Assembly: GCF_013093415.1 (NCBI RefSeq)
Contig: NZ_JABFBC010000003.1
Coordinates: forward strand, 1 to 64,000
Source of the DNA: Halovulum dunhuangense
Lineage (GTDB): Bacteria > Pseudomonadota > Alphaproteobacteria > Rhodobacterales > Rhodobacteraceae
DNA length: 64,000 bases
Direction: 5' to 3'
Shown: positions 45,564-56,904 of the stretch, piece by piece
Layout of the letters: every line of letters begins with the position of its first letter
Numbering within the stretch: the stretch's first letter is position 1
Notes under the pieces: model-generated
Database searches by the model: none
The model's input: the letters and a program-made list of their open reading frames with translations, nothing else
Told to the model about the DNA's origin: nothing
Translations under genes and position numbers: made by a program

Positions 45564-46340
45564 ATGGCGGCACCTGGAATGACCATCGGCAGAAGCCTGA
45601 AATTCGTGCTTCTGGGGCAGGCGGTGCTGGCGGTGCTGCTGGTGGTGGCCGATATCGACGCCCGCTGGTTGCCCCGCTTCGCCGGGGAACGGACCCTGCC
45701 AACGGGGCCGGTCTCGCCCGGTGACCAGGTGCGCCCCTACGACCCCGCGCGCACGGCGCCCGGCTTCACCGACCGCCCCGCCCCGCCGGGGATCGACCTG
45801 CCCGCCGACATGCCGGCGCGCATGCAGTTCGAAACGGTGCCGGTCGCGGGGATCGGCGATGCGCTTCTGCTCAACGGCCCCGTGACCCCGGGCGATGCCG
45901 ACCGGCTGGCCGCGCATCTGGCCAGCCTTGCCGCGCCGCCCGAGGCCATCGCCCTCAACAGCCCCGGCGGCGTGGTGGCCGAGGCGCTGGCGATGGGGCG
46001 GCAGATCAGGCAGGCGGGGGCCGACACGGTGATGCTGCCGGGCATGTTCTGCCTGTCGTCCTGCCCCTACATCCTGGCCGCGGGCGATGCGCGCCGCGTC
46101 TCGCGCGGGGCGGCGGTCGGCATGCACCAGCACTATTACGACGCGCCCGGCTTCATGCCGGTCTTCCTGGCGGTCGAGGGTATCCAGCACGGGCAGGGCC
46201 TGACCATGGAGTACCTGATCGAGATGGGCGTCGATCCGGCGCTCATGCGCCATTCGCTGAACACGCCGCCCGAGGAAATCTACCTTCTGGTCGAGGAAGA
46301 GTTGCGCGAGACGCGCCTTGCCACCGAGATGACCGACTAG
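45564..46340 (+). CDS. Membrane-anchored ClpP/SppA-like protein
   Basis: The 258-residue protein has an N-terminal membrane helix ([18 protein letters not shown]) and a ClpP/crotonase-fold domain from residue 90. The oxyanion-hole motif NSPGG is at 132-136 and the candidate nucleophile serine lies in CLSSCPY (about 163-169), followed by GMHQHYYD. Similar proteins are exported serine-protease-like proteins of unknown targets. Two Cys flank the Ser region, which is unusual for ClpP. It follows the coiled-coil membrane gene by 6 bases and its stop overlaps the DoxX-like gene from the other strand. Confidence 0.7.
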   Translation: MAAPGMTIGRSLKFVLLGQAVLAVLLVVADIDARWLPRFAGERTLPTGPVSPGDQVRPYDPARTAPGFTDRPAPPGIDLPADMPARMQFETVPVAGIGDALLLNGPVTPGDADRLAAHLASLAAPPEAIALNSPGGVVAEALAMGRQIRQAGADTVMLPGMFCLSSCPYILAAGDARRVSRGAAVGMHQHYYDAPGFMPVFLAVEGIQHGQGLTMEYLIEMGVDPALMRHSLNTPPEEIYLLVEEELRETRLATEMTD

Positions 46341-46816
46341 GCCGCGCGCCCGTCGAGCCCCAGAAGATGGTCGAGCGACAGCCGCCCCGGCCCCGCGCGG
46401 ATCACCACGAGCAGCGCCACCGCCCAGAGCCCGTGAGTCACCCAGGCATCCGGAAACACGAAGACCTGGATCACCGCGGTCATGGCCAGCAGCCCCAGCG
46501 CCGACAGCCGCGACATCAGCCCCAGCACCAGCAGCACCGGCAGCAGATGCTCGGCCAGCGTCGCCATCACCGCCGCCCAGGCGGGCGGGATCAGGGGCAG
46601 GGCGTAGACCTGCTCGAACAGGAACCAGGTGGCGTCCTTGATCTCCAGCCCCTCGACCTTGGTGCGGCCCGATTGCCAGAACACCACCGCCGGAAAGACC
46701 CGCGCGGCCAGCGCCACCAGGTCGGCGGGCACAAGGCCCGCCAGCCCGTTGATGCGCCGGATCAGCCCGCGGGCGCTGCGCGGCGCGGGGGCCGCGGTCG
46801 TGGTTGCATCGGTCAT
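46337..46816 (-). CDS. DoxX-family membrane protein of the bufferin operon
   Basis: The 159-residue protein has four helices with the DoxX pattern: [20 protein letters not shown] near residue 38, [14 protein letters not shown] near 88, and a closing [19 protein letters not shown]. DoxX-like proteins are common last genes of bufABC operons; the function is unknown, perhaps quinone or redox-linked. Its start overlaps the bufC stop by 4 bases, confirming an operon. Confidence 0.85.
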   Translation of the reverse strand: MTDATTTAAPAPRSARGLIRRINGLAGLVPADLVALAARVFPAVVFWQSGRTKVEGLEIKDATWFLFEQVYALPLIPPAWAAVMATLAEHLLPVLLVLGLMSRLSALGLLAMTAVIQVFVFPDAWVTHGLWAVALLVVIRAGPGRLSLDHLLGLDGRAA

Positions 46817-47562
46817 TCTGCGTCTCCGTGAGTGGTGCCGGTGATGAGCCCGTGGCGCAGCAGAAGCGTCAGGGCAGGGGTGGGATCGCCATGCGCCGCC
46901 GCGTCCCCCAGCGGCGCGCCGGCGGCAAGGGCCGTCAGCACCGCGTGGGTGTCGGGCGCCAATGGCGCGACGATCACCGAAAGATCGGGCGCGCGGGCGA
47001 TCAGCGCATGATCGGGGCCCGGCGCGATCGGCGCGGGGCCCGCGCCCGGCTGGTGCGCCTGCCAGATCCGCACCGCCGGGTGGCGAAAGGCAGGCAGCGC
47101 CACCGACGGGTGCAGCGCAAGGCGCAGCGTCTCCGGCTCGGGCACCGCAAGGGCACCGGGCGGCACCGGCGGCGCATCCGCCGCGTGATAGGCGCGCCCC
47201 CGCGCCAGTTCCAGCGTCGCCACCTCGCCCAGATAGGGCAGGTGCGCGACGGGGGGAAAGCGGTCCAGAAAGCCGGGAAAGCCATCGCCCCAGGTCAGCA
47301 GGACCGGGTCGCGCGGCGGTGAGTCCCCGATGAAGACCCGCGCCATGGCGGTGAAGAACTCCCCGCCCAGCAGCGCCTCGATCACCGGGAAGCGCGCGGC
47401 CAGCGCCCGGCTCAGCCCGTGCTGCACGTTGTTGCGATAGACGGCGAAGCGCCGTGCCACCTCGGCCCGGTCGGGGGCGGTCAGCCCTGCGGGCGCCTCG
47501 CCCGACCAGAGCGCCGCGTGAAACGCCTGCTCGCCCTTTGCGTGGGCAGGATCAGGCCGCAT
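46813..47562 (-). CDS. bufC: BufC-like partner protein (DUF2063)
   Basis: The 249-residue protein has the DUF2063 N-terminal domain: [20 protein letters not shown] and [20 protein letters not shown] within residues 33-75. These proteins partner MNIO enzymes and help recognise or deliver the precursor peptide. It overlaps the bufB stop by 11 bases, showing tight coupling. Confidence 0.88.
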   Translation of the reverse strand: MRPDPAHAKGEQAFHAALWSGEAPAGLTAPDRAEVARRFAVYRNNVQHGLSRALAARFPVIEALLGGEFFTAMARVFIGDSPPRDPVLLTWGDGFPGFLDRFPPVAHLPYLGEVATLELARGRAYHAADAPPVPPGALAVPEPETLRLALHPSVALPAFRHPAVRIWQAHQPGAGPAPIAPGPDHALIARAPDLSVIVAPLAPDTHAVLTALAAGAPLGDAAAHGDPTPALTLLLRHGLITGTTHGDAE

Positions 47563-48403
47563 CGGCGGCCTCGCGGGGCTGGCGGTCCAGGATCGCCTGC
47601 GCGCGGGCGGCCTCGGCCAGAAGCGTGGCGAAACCGGGCAGGTCGGTGTCCCATTCGATCAGCGTGGGCAACGGGCCGGTGCGCGCCAGCACCTCGGCGT
47701 AAAGCGTCCAGACCGGATCGGCCACCGGGCTTCCATGGCTGTCGATCAGCAGCGGGCCCGAGGGCAACTCCTCGGTGTCGTGGCCGGCAAGATGGATCTC
47801 GCCCACCGCCGCCAGCGGAAAGGCCGCCAGGTAGGCGCGCGGGTCGAAGCGGTGGTTGATGGCCGAGACGAAGACGTTGTTCACGTCCAGAAGCAGGCCG
47901 CAGCCGGTGCGCCGGACGATCTCGGCCAGGAAATCGGTCTCGGACCAGGTGGAGTTGTCGAAGGTCACATAGGTCGCCGGGTTCTCCAGCAGCATCCGCC
48001 GGCCAAGCGTTTCCTGCACCTCGTCCACATGGGCGCAGATCGTGGCCAGCGTGCCGGAGGTATAGGGCAGGGGCAGCAGGTCGTTCAGCCAGGCCGCGCC
48101 ATGGCTCGACCAGGCAAGGTGTTCCGAGAAGCTTGCGGGCTGGTAACGGTCGAGCAGGTGTTCCAGCCGCGCCAGGTGGTCACGGTCCAGCCGGCCCGCC
48201 CCGCCGATCGAGAGCCCCACGCCGTGGATGGACAGCGCGTGATCCCGGGCGATTTCCGCCAGCATGGCATGCGGCGCGCCGCCCGCGCCCATGTAGTTCT
48301 CGGCATGCACCTCGTAGAAGCCGACGGCGCCGGGGGCGGCTGCGATGTCGCGGTAGTGCTCGGGCTTGAAGCCCAGGCCGGCTTTGGCGGGAAGGCGGGT
48401 CAT
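47552..48403 (-). CDS. bufB: MNIO enzyme modifying bufferin (DUF692)
   Basis: The 283-residue TIM-barrel protein is a multinuclear non-haem iron oxidase. Conserved metal-binding segments are visible: [61 protein letters not shown] and EWDTDLP. It oxidises Cys residues of the precursor (thiooxazole formation in known bufferins). I chose the ATG at 48403, which follows GGAGAAA and gives the family's usual start. It lies 56 bases after bufA. Confidence 0.93.
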   Translation of the reverse strand: MTRLPAKAGLGFKPEHYRDIAAAPGAVGFYEVHAENYMGAGGAPHAMLAEIARDHALSIHGVGLSIGGAGRLDRDHLARLEHLLDRYQPASFSEHLAWSSHGAAWLNDLLPLPYTSGTLATICAHVDEVQETLGRRMLLENPATYVTFDNSTWSETDFLAEIVRRTGCGLLLDVNNVFVSAINHRFDPRAYLAAFPLAAVGEIHLAGHDTEELPSGPLLIDSHGSPVADPVWTLYAEVLARTGPLPTLIEWDTDLPGFATLLAEAARAQAILDRQPREAADAA

Positions 48404-48459
48404 GGCTTTCTCCTGTCGGGGTGCCGGGGCGGGCGAGGGGCCCGCCCCGCAGCTTCGGA

Positions 48460-48771
48460 TCACGCGGGCGGCAGGTCGCGCTCGAGCGCCTCGAGCGAGC
48501 CCATGCGCGCTCCGCCATCGGCCATCGCGGGCAATTCGATCGAGGCGCAGGTGCCTTCGGGCACCAGGGTCCAGGCATTGCCCTGGTAGTCCACCGTCGA
48601 GGTGCCGGCGCAGGTCGTGCCGGGGCCGGCCGCGCAGTCGTTCTGGCCCGCGAGCGAGACGCCGAAGCACTTTTCCATCGGCTCGGACTGGGCATGGGCG
48701 AATCCGGCGGCCAGCGACAGCGCGGTCGCGACGGAGGCTGCAAGCGGAAGCGAAAGGGTCTTCATGGTCAT
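48460..48771 (-). CDS. bufA: Bufferin precursor (DUF2282), copper-buffering RiPP
   Basis: The 103-residue precursor has an unusually long signal peptide (cleavage near AHAQ, residue 28) and then the DUF2282 core with Cys35, Cys46, Cys54 and Cys75 in [23 protein letters not shown] and PEGTCAS. The conserved DYQGNAW precedes the last Cys. Known bufferins have central Cys pairs converted by the MNIO enzyme and then bind copper in the periplasm. It is the first gene of bufA-bufB-bufC-DoxX. Good GGAG ribosome-binding site and an ECF-type promoter are upstream. Confidence 0.93.
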   Translation of the reverse strand: MTMKTLSLPLAASVATALSLAAGFAHAQSEPMEKCFGVSLAGQNDCAAGPGTTCAGTSTVDYQGNAWTLVPEGTCASIELPAMADGGARMGSLEALERDLPPA

Positions 48772-48822
48772 GTCGAATGAACTCCTGTTGGGGGGAGGCC
48801 TGAATGCGTTCCCGAAAGGCAG

Positions 48823-48848
48823 GTCGGAAAGCGCGGCGGGCGTGTTAC
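48823..48848 (-). promoter_or_regulatory. ECF-type promoter of bufA
   Basis: On the minus strand GTAACA (48848-48843) is followed by exactly 16 bases and CGAC (48826-48823), about 50 bases before the bufA start codon. It matches the promoter of the sigma gene facing the other way. Confidence 0.75.
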
Positions 48849-48912
48849 AGGGCTCACGCGGACGTGAATTCGGGCGCCGGAAGAAATGACCGCATCCCGC
48901 CGGCGGTTCCGC

Positions 48913-48938
48913 GTAACAATTCGCCCTGCCGCTCCGAA
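48913..48938 (+). promoter_or_regulatory. ECF-type promoter of the sigma factor gene (autoregulation)
   Basis: GTAACA (48913-48918), 16 bases, then CGAA (48935-48938). The consensus GTAACC-N16-CGAA is known to me for Caulobacter SigF. The -10 lies only 10 bases before the ATG at 48949, so the transcript would have almost no leader. Confidence 0.75.
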
Positions 48939-48948
48939 TGGAAGGAGG

Positions 48949-49497
48949 ATGAGACTGGAACGTGTCGCCACCTGGGAAGAGCTGATGCGTGCGGCCAACC
49001 GCGGCGACGCGCTGGCCTATCGCGAGTTGTTGCGTGCGATCACGCCCGTGCTGCGCGGCATCGTCCGGGCGCGCGGCACCGTGCTGGGGCCGGAGGGATG
49101 CGAGGATATCGTGCAGGAAGTGCTTCTGGCCGTTCATCTCAAGCGCCACACCTGGCGCGAGGACGCCCCGCTCAGGCCGTGGCTTTATGCCATCGCGCGG
49201 CACAAGGTGGCGGATGCGTTCCGGGCGCGGGGCGCGCGGGTCGACCTGCCGATCGAGGATTTCGCGGATCTGCTCAGGGCCGCGGACGAGCCCGACCCGC
49301 TGCTCTCGCACGATCTGGACCGGGTGCTGGGCGCGCTCGAACCCCGCGCGGCCGACATCGTGCGCGGCTTCGGGATTCGCGGAGAGACGGTTGCCGAGAC
49401 GGCAGAGCGGCTCCAGATGAGCGAGGGGGCGGTGCGGGTGGCACTGCACCGGGCGCTGAAAAGCATCGCGCGGCTGCGCGAAAGGATGATGGAATGA
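48949..49497 (+). CDS. sigF: ECF sigma factor (SigF-like)
   Basis: The 182-residue sigma factor has region 2 at residues 12-80 ([20 protein letters not shown], with [11 protein letters not shown] and [19 protein letters not shown]) and region 4 at 120-175 ([40 protein letters not shown]). It pairs with the NrsF anti-sigma gene by a 4-base ATGA overlap. The start at 48949 is next to a promoter -10 and overlaps a GGAGG; the ATG at 48985 is the alternative. It presumably directs bufA and its own transcription under copper or oxidative stress. Confidence 0.9.
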   Translation: MRLERVATWEELMRAANRGDALAYRELLRAITPVLRGIVRARGTVLGPEGCEDIVQEVLLAVHLKRHTWREDAPLRPWLYAIARHKVADAFRARGARVDLPIEDFADLLRAADEPDPLLSHDLDRVLGALEPRAADIVRGFGIRGETVAETAERLQMSEGAVRVALHRALKSIARLRERMME

Positions 49498-50126
49498 AGA
49501 CCGACGACCTGATCGCGGCGCTTGCCGCCGACACGTTGCAGCGCCCCGGCGCGGGCCGGCGGCTGCTGCGCGCGGCCCCTCCCGCCGCGGCGCTGTCGGT
49601 CCTGGCGCTGCTTGCCTTCTGGGGCCCGCGCCCCGATCTGGCGGCGGCGCTTATGTCGGTTGCGGTCCTCAAGCACCTGTTGCCGCTGGCCCTTGCCGCG
49701 CTGGCCGCGACGCTGGCCTTGTGGCTGTCGCGCCCCGAGACCCGGCCGGGCGGGCGCGCGACGCTGCTGTTGGTCTATGGTGGGGCGCTTGTCGCGGGTT
49801 TCGGCGTGGCGCTGGCGCGCGGCGGGGCCCCCGGGGTCGACGCGGCGCTGGCCAATCCGACGCTGGTGACCTGCCTTTACAGCATCCCGCTTCTGGCGCT
49901 GCCGATGCTTGCGGCCACGCTCTGGGCGCTGTCGAGCGGCGCGCCGCAGCGCCCCGCGCTCAGCGGTGCCCTGGCGGGGCTGGTCTCGGGCGGCGTGGCG
50001 GCGGCGATCTATGCGATCTACTGCGACCAGGATGCGGCGCTGTTCGTGCTGCCCGCCTACGGGACCGGGATCCTCGTGATGACCGCGCTGGGCAGCGTCA
50101 TCGGCGCGCGCGTCCTGCGCTGGTAG
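49494..50126 (+). CDS. nrsF: NrsF-family anti-sigma factor (DUF1109)
   Basis: The 210-residue inner-membrane protein has six predicted helices after an N-terminal cytosolic stretch ([13 protein letters not shown]) that starts every family member. Two Cys (in VTCLYSIP and YCDQDAA) sit near helix ends, as in Caulobacter NrsF, where conserved Cys sense heavy metal. It holds the sigma factor at the membrane until the stress signal. It overlaps the sigma gene by 4 bases. Confidence 0.9.
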   Translation: MKTDDLIAALAADTLQRPGAGRRLLRAAPPAAALSVLALLAFWGPRPDLAAALMSVAVLKHLLPLALAALAATLALWLSRPETRPGGRATLLLVYGGALVAGFGVALARGGAPGVDAALANPTLVTCLYSIPLLALPMLAATLWALSSGAPQRPALSGALAGLVSGGVAAAIYAIYCDQDAALFVLPAYGTGILVMTALGSVIGARVLRW

Positions 50127-50204
50127 GCCAGATGCGCCATTGACGGCCGCGCCCCGGATGGCGCAAGGGGCGGGCGCAGCCCCTGATCCGCGGACCCGCC
50201 GGCC

Positions 50205-50879
50205 ATGACCCAGAACCCCTATGACGCGCCCGGCTTTCACGACGCGGCGATCCGCGCGGGCCGCCACCGCGACGTGGTGGGCGGCCGCTGGGAAGAGACC
50301 GGGCGCATCCAGATGGAAATCCTGCTGGCGGCGGGGATGCGGCCGTCGGACCGGCTTCTCGACATCGGGGCGGGGGCGCTGCGGCTGGGCTGCAAGGCGG
50401 TGCCCTTCCTCGAGCCGGGGCACTACTGGGCCACCGACGCCTCGCGCGCGCTGATGCTGGCGGGAAGAACCGCGGAATTGCCCGACCCTTCGCGCCTGCC
50501 CGAGGAGCGGCTGATCGAGGATGCGGATTTCGCCTGTCCCGGCGTGCCCGACACGATCGACTACGCCATCGCCTTTGCCGTGTTCCCGCATCTGCCGCTG
50601 GCCTATCTGCGCCGGGCGCTGGTGAACCTGTCCCGCCTGACGCGGCTGCGCTGCCTGATGTTCACCGTGTTTCTCGTGCCCGACGCCGCCCGTGCCGTGA
50701 CGCCGTACCGCCAGGCGGACGGGGTGGTGACGCATGACCTGCGCCCGCCCTATCACCTGCTGGAGGCGGATGTGCACCACATGGCGCGGGTCACGGGATG
50801 GGCGGTGGAGCGGTCCGACCGGATGCTGCCCCGCGGGCAGGTGCTGTTCACGGCCAGGCGCGGGTCCCCCTCAGCCTGA
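50205..50879 (+). CDS. Class I SAM-dependent methyltransferase
   Basis: The 224-residue protein has the SAM-binding motif I LLDIGAGALRLGCKA at about residues 50-65, then YWATDASRALML (motif II region) and IDYAIAFAVFPHLPL (motif IV-V). The substrate cannot be told. Its 3' end overlaps the converging LacI gene by 9 bases. It may be a stand-alone gene. Confidence 0.75.
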   Translation: MTQNPYDAPGFHDAAIRAGRHRDVVGGRWEETGRIQMEILLAAGMRPSDRLLDIGAGALRLGCKAVPFLEPGHYWATDASRALMLAGRTAELPDPSRLPEERLIEDADFACPGVPDTIDYAIAFAVFPHLPLAYLRRALVNLSRLTRLRCLMFTVFLVPDAARAVTPYRQADGVVTHDLRPPYHLLEADVHHMARVTGWAVERSDRMLPRGQVLFTARRGSPSA

Positions 50880-51896
50880 GGGCTTGCGCCGGGGCAGGGC
50901 GCTCGAATGCCGCTCCACCAGCTCGATCGGCAGCACGATGCTTTCCGGCCGCCCGCCGCCCGAGATCTGGCGCAGCATCGCGGCCACGGTCTGGGCGCCG
51001 ATCCCTTCGGAGGGGATGTTGACGGTGGTCAGCGACGGCGAGACATGGGCCGCCAGTTCCACATTGTCGATGCCCGCGACCGAGATGTCGCTGGGCACCC
51101 GGATGCCGCGCGCCTGGCACTCGGCCATGGCGCCGATGGCGATGACGTCCACCGTACCGATGATCGCGGTCGGCCGGTCCGCCAGTTCCAGCAGCACCGC
51201 GCAGCCGCCACGCCCGCCGGGAACCGACAGCGGCTGCTCGGTCACATGGGCCGCCGGAAGCGACAGCCCCGCCTCGGCCAGCGCCGCGCGGATCCCGCGC
51301 AGGCGTTCGGCCTGCCGGTCGTTGTGGCGCAGGTTCCCGGTGATGACGCCGATCCGGCGGTGGCCCAGTTCAAGCAGGTGGCGCGCGACCAGCAGCCCCG
51401 CAAGGTGATTGTCGACGCCGACGATGGGGTGGTCGTCGCGGCCGCACCACATCTGCAGGATCGGCACGCCCGCCGCGTCGATCATCCGCCAGGTCGCCTC
51501 CAGCCGGTCGCCGCCCACCAGGACCAGTCCATCGACGCCGTGCGAGAGCAGCTTTTCCACCGCCGCGAGTTCCGAGGCCGGGTCGTATTCATGCGACGCC
51601 ACCAGCAGCTGGAACCCGGCTTCCGCCAGGTTGCGCTGCATTTCCTGAAGGGTCGATGCGAAGACCGGGCTGTTGAGGGTGGGGATCACCACGCCCACGG
51701 TGCTGGTGCGCCCCGAGGCCAGCGCGCGCGCGGCGCGGTCGGGGACATAGCCCAGGCTGCGCGCGACCGCCAGAACCCGTTCCAGCGTGTCGTCGCGGAC
51801 CAGTTCGGGCTGCGACAGGGCGCGCGACGCGGTCGCGACGGAAACGCCCGCCTCGCGGGCGATATCGGTCAGGCCGGGACGGGATCTGCGTGCCAT
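50871..51896 (-). CDS. LacI-family transcriptional regulator
   Basis: The 341-residue regulator has a DNA-binding domain (LTDIAREAGVSVATASRALS, QPELVRDDTLERVLAVARSL) and an effector domain (VGVVIPTLNSPVFASTLQEM, IGTVDVIAIGAMAECQARGI). I took the ATG at 51896, next to the usual MARRSRP start. It diverges from the ABC/dehydrogenase cluster, and an operator at 51995-52008 overlaps the -10 of that cluster's promoter. It is therefore the likely repressor of the cluster; the inducer is unknown. Confidence 0.88.
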   Translation of the reverse strand: MARRSRPGLTDIAREAGVSVATASRALSQPELVRDDTLERVLAVARSLGYVPDRAARALASGRTSTVGVVIPTLNSPVFASTLQEMQRNLAEAGFQLLVASHEYDPASELAAVEKLLSHGVDGLVLVGGDRLEATWRMIDAAGVPILQMWCGRDDHPIVGVDNHLAGLLVARHLLELGHRRIGVITGNLRHNDRQAERLRGIRAALAEAGLSLPAAHVTEQPLSVPGGRGGCAVLLELADRPTAIIGTVDVIAIGAMAECQARGIRVPSDISVAGIDNVELAAHVSPSLTTVNIPSEGIGAQTVAAMLRQISGGGRPESIVLPIELVERHSSALPRRKPSG

Positions 51897-51973
51897 CTGA
51901 GGATGCCATGAAAATCTTTTCATTCATTTCATACAGCAAGGCATCGCGACATACAACGCATCCACATTTTTCG

Positions 51974-52002
51974 TTGACGCAATTTCTGAAAAAATGTAAA
52001 CG
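51974..52002 (+). promoter_or_regulatory. Promoter of the NitT/TauT-type operon
   Basis: TTGACG (51974-51979), 17 bases, then TAAACG (51997-52002). It lies about 50 bases before the GTG start of the first permease gene. Confidence 0.6.
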
Positions 52003-52008
52003 CTTGCA
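51995..52008. promoter_or_regulatory. LacI-family operator
   Basis: TGTAAACGCTTGCA is a near-palindrome with the central CG of LacI-family sites. It overlaps the -10 box, which fits repression. Confidence 0.75.
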
Positions 52009-52051
52009 AAAGACAAGAACAACAAACAAGAACACCAGAGGGGAGGGACAT

Positions 52052-52837
52052 GTGTCGAGACGCATGAAGATCGGGGCGGCCACGATCCTGTGCCTTACCG
52101 TCCTGTGGTATGTCGCCACGACCCTGCTTGGCCTGATCGCGCCGGGCCGCTTCCCGTCCCCCGCCGCCACGCTGACCGCGCTGAACCAGGTCAGCATCGC
52201 GGGGTATGCCGGCGGCACGCTGATCGAGCATGTGCTCAACTCGCTGAAGCTGGTGGCGATGGGCTTCATCGTCGCGATCGTCACCGGGGTCCCGCTCGGC
52301 CTGCTGATGGGCTGGAGCCGCCGGGCCGAGGCGCTGATCAACCCCGTCTTTCTCATCATCCGCCCGATCCCGCCGCTCGCCTGGATCCCGCTGGCCATCC
52401 TGTGGCTTGGCCTGGGCGACTCGGCCAAGGTCATGGTGATCTGGTTCGCGGCCTTCGTTCCTTCCGTCATCAACGCATATGCGGGCGTGCGCACCATCGA
52501 GCGCCCGGTGCTCGAGGCGGCCGCCATGCTGGGAACGCCCGGCCCGCGCTTCGTGCGCGAGGTGCTGGTGCCTGCCGCAAGCCCGATGATCTTCACCGGG
52601 CTTCGCCTGTCGCTTCAGGCTAGCTGGACGACGCTGGTCGCGGCCGAACTGGTGGGCGCCTTCTACGGGCTGGGAAGGGTGCTGAACGTGGCGCAGCAGG
52701 ATCTCTATCCCGGCATGATCCTTGTGGGCATGATCGCGGTGGCGATCCTGGGCTGGGCCACCACCAAGCTTCTGGCCATGGCCGAGGCGCGCGCGCTGGG
52801 CTGGAACCAGGCCGCGGCGCTGGCGGGGAGGGGCTGA
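52052..52837 (+). CDS. NitT/TauT-family ABC permease 1
   Basis: The 261-residue inner-membrane permease of the SsuC/TauC type has about six helices and the EAA coupling loop EAAAMLGTPGPRFVREVLVP near residue 155. It starts at a GTG with GGGAGGGA upstream, giving a typical N-terminal helix. It is followed after 3 bases by a second, different permease. Related importers move taurine, sulfonates, nitrate or pyrimidine precursors. Confidence 0.9.
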   Translation: MSRRMKIGAATILCLTVLWYVATTLLGLIAPGRFPSPAATLTALNQVSIAGYAGGTLIEHVLNSLKLVAMGFIVAIVTGVPLGLLMGWSRRAEALINPVFLIIRPIPPLAWIPLAILWLGLGDSAKVMVIWFAAFVPSVINAYAGVRTIERPVLEAAAMLGTPGPRFVREVLVPAASPMIFTGLRLSLQASWTTLVAAELVGAFYGLGRVLNVAQQDLYPGMILVGMIAVAILGWATTKLLAMAEARALGWNQAAALAGRG

Positions 52838-52840
52838 ACC

Positions 52841-53626
52841 ATGACCGGACGCATCGATCCCATTCAGGTGCTGCTTCTGGGTCTTGCCGGGCTTGCCGCC
52901 TTCCTCGGCCTGTGGTTCGGGCTGACCGCCAGCGGCATCGTGCCGAACCTGTTCCTGCCGACGCCCGTCGAGGTGTTCGACCGCTTCACCACGCTTCTCG
53001 ACCGGCGCTTCGCGGGCGCAACGCTGCCCGAGCACCTGGCCGCCAGCTTCATGCGCTTCGCCTACGGCTTCCTGCTGGCCGCCGTGATCGGCGTGCCGCT
53101 GGGGCTGCTGATGGGCTGGTTCCGCCTGCTGGACGAGATCGTCTCGCCCATCTTCGACGGGCTGCGCTTCATCGCGCCCATCGCCTGGGTGCCCTTCGCG
53201 GCGCTTTGGTTCGGCACCGGCATCGGCGGCCCGATCATGATCATCTTCGCGGGCGCGTTTCCGCCCTGCGTGATCAACGCCTATCGCGGCGCGAAATTCG
53301 TCGACCCCCGGCTGATCGAGGCGGCGAACATGCTGGGCACGCCCAACCGCCGCGTCATCACCGAGATCCTGCTGCCCGCATCCGTCCCCTCGATCATCTC
53401 GGGGCTGCGGGTGTCGGCGGGGCTGGGCTGGCAGAGCCTGGTGGGGGCCGAGCTGATCGTCGCTTCCCGCGGGGTCGGCTACATGATGGTCCAGGGCCAG
53501 GCCAACGTCTCTACCACCACCGTCATGGCGGGCATGATCGCGATCGGCCTCGTGGGTCTCGCCCTCGACAGCGCCCTGCGCCTTGCCGAGCGGCTGATCC
53601 TGCGCCGCCGCGGCCTCGAGACCTGA
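52841..53626 (+). CDS. NitT/TauT-family ABC permease 2
   Basis: The 261-residue permease has the same layout as permease 1 but a distinct sequence; its EAA loop is EAANMLGTPNRRVITEILLP. Two different permease genes suggest a heterodimeric channel, whereas most SsuC/TauC channels are homodimers. It starts 3 bases after permease 1. Confidence 0.9.
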   Translation: MTGRIDPIQVLLLGLAGLAAFLGLWFGLTASGIVPNLFLPTPVEVFDRFTTLLDRRFAGATLPEHLAASFMRFAYGFLLAAVIGVPLGLLMGWFRLLDEIVSPIFDGLRFIAPIAWVPFAALWFGTGIGGPIMIIFAGAFPPCVINAYRGAKFVDPRLIEAANMLGTPNRRVITEILLPASVPSIISGLRVSAGLGWQSLVGAELIVASRGVGYMMVQGQANVSTTTVMAGMIAIGLVGLALDSALRLAERLILRRRGLET

Positions 53627-53637
53627 GGAGAATTCAG

Positions 53638-54435
53638 ATGGGTGTCATCCGTTTCGAGAATGTGGGCCGCGTGTTCGGGTCCAAGGCGAAACCCTTCGTG
53701 GCGCTGAAGGAGATCGACCTGGAGGTGCAGGACAAGGAATTCGTCGCCATCGTCGGCCCCTCGGGCTGCGGCAAGACGACCTGCCTGCGGCTGGTGGCGG
53801 GCTTCGACTTCCCCTCGTCGGGCAAGGTGCTGGTGGATGAAAAGGAAATCCGCCGCCCCGGGCCGGAACGCGCGGTGGTGTTCCAGCAGTTCGCGCTGTT
53901 CCCCTGGAAGACGGTGCACGACAACATCGAGCTGGGCCTGCGCAACCAGAACGTGGCCAGGTCCGAACGCGAGGACCGGATCAACAGCATCCTCGAGCTG
54001 ATGAACCTGACCCGCTATGCAGGCCATTTCCCGCACCAGCTTTCGGGCGGCATGCAGCAGCGCGTGGCGATCGCCCGGGCCTATGTGCTGGATCCCGACG
54101 TGCTGCTGATGGACGAGCCGTTCGGCGCGCTGGATGCCCAGACCCGCGTGGTCATGCAGGAGGAACTGGTGCGGCTGGCGCGCAAGAACCCGCGCACCGT
54201 CCTGTTCATCACCCATGCCGTGGAAGAGGCGGTCTACCTGGCCGACCGCGTGGTCATCATGACCCGCGCGCCCGGCCGCATCAAGGAGGTGCTCGACGTC
54301 GCCTCGATCCGCAAGTCCGAGAACTGGGACAGCTACGAGAAGATCGAGGACGTCATGGACCTGGAGAGTTTCGTGCACCTGCGCACCCATATCTGGCGCA
54401 GCCTGCGCGAGGAGAAGGCGGCGCAGACCGCCTGA
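53638..54435 (+). CDS. NitT/TauT-family ABC ATP-binding protein
   Basis: The 265-residue ATPase has Walker A GPSGCGKTT near residue 40, signature LSGGMQQRVAIARA, Walker B DVLLMDEPFGALD and H-loop FITHAVEEAVYLADRVVIMT. The C-terminal extension (DVASIRKSENWDSYEKIEDV) is longer than in SsuB. A GAGGAGA ribosome-binding site precedes the ATG. It drives import by the two permeases. Confidence 0.92.
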   Translation: MGVIRFENVGRVFGSKAKPFVALKEIDLEVQDKEFVAIVGPSGCGKTTCLRLVAGFDFPSSGKVLVDEKEIRRPGPERAVVFQQFALFPWKTVHDNIELGLRNQNVARSEREDRINSILELMNLTRYAGHFPHQLSGGMQQRVAIARAYVLDPDVLLMDEPFGALDAQTRVVMQEELVRLARKNPRTVLFITHAVEEAVYLADRVVIMTRAPGRIKEVLDVASIRKSENWDSYEKIEDVMDLESFVHLRTHIWRSLREEKAAQTA

Positions 54436-54469
54436 GAGAAGACCCGGAAAACCCAACAAGGAGGATGAG

Positions 54470-56894
<2,425 letters not shown>

Positions 56895-56904
56895 GCCACG
56901 GAAG

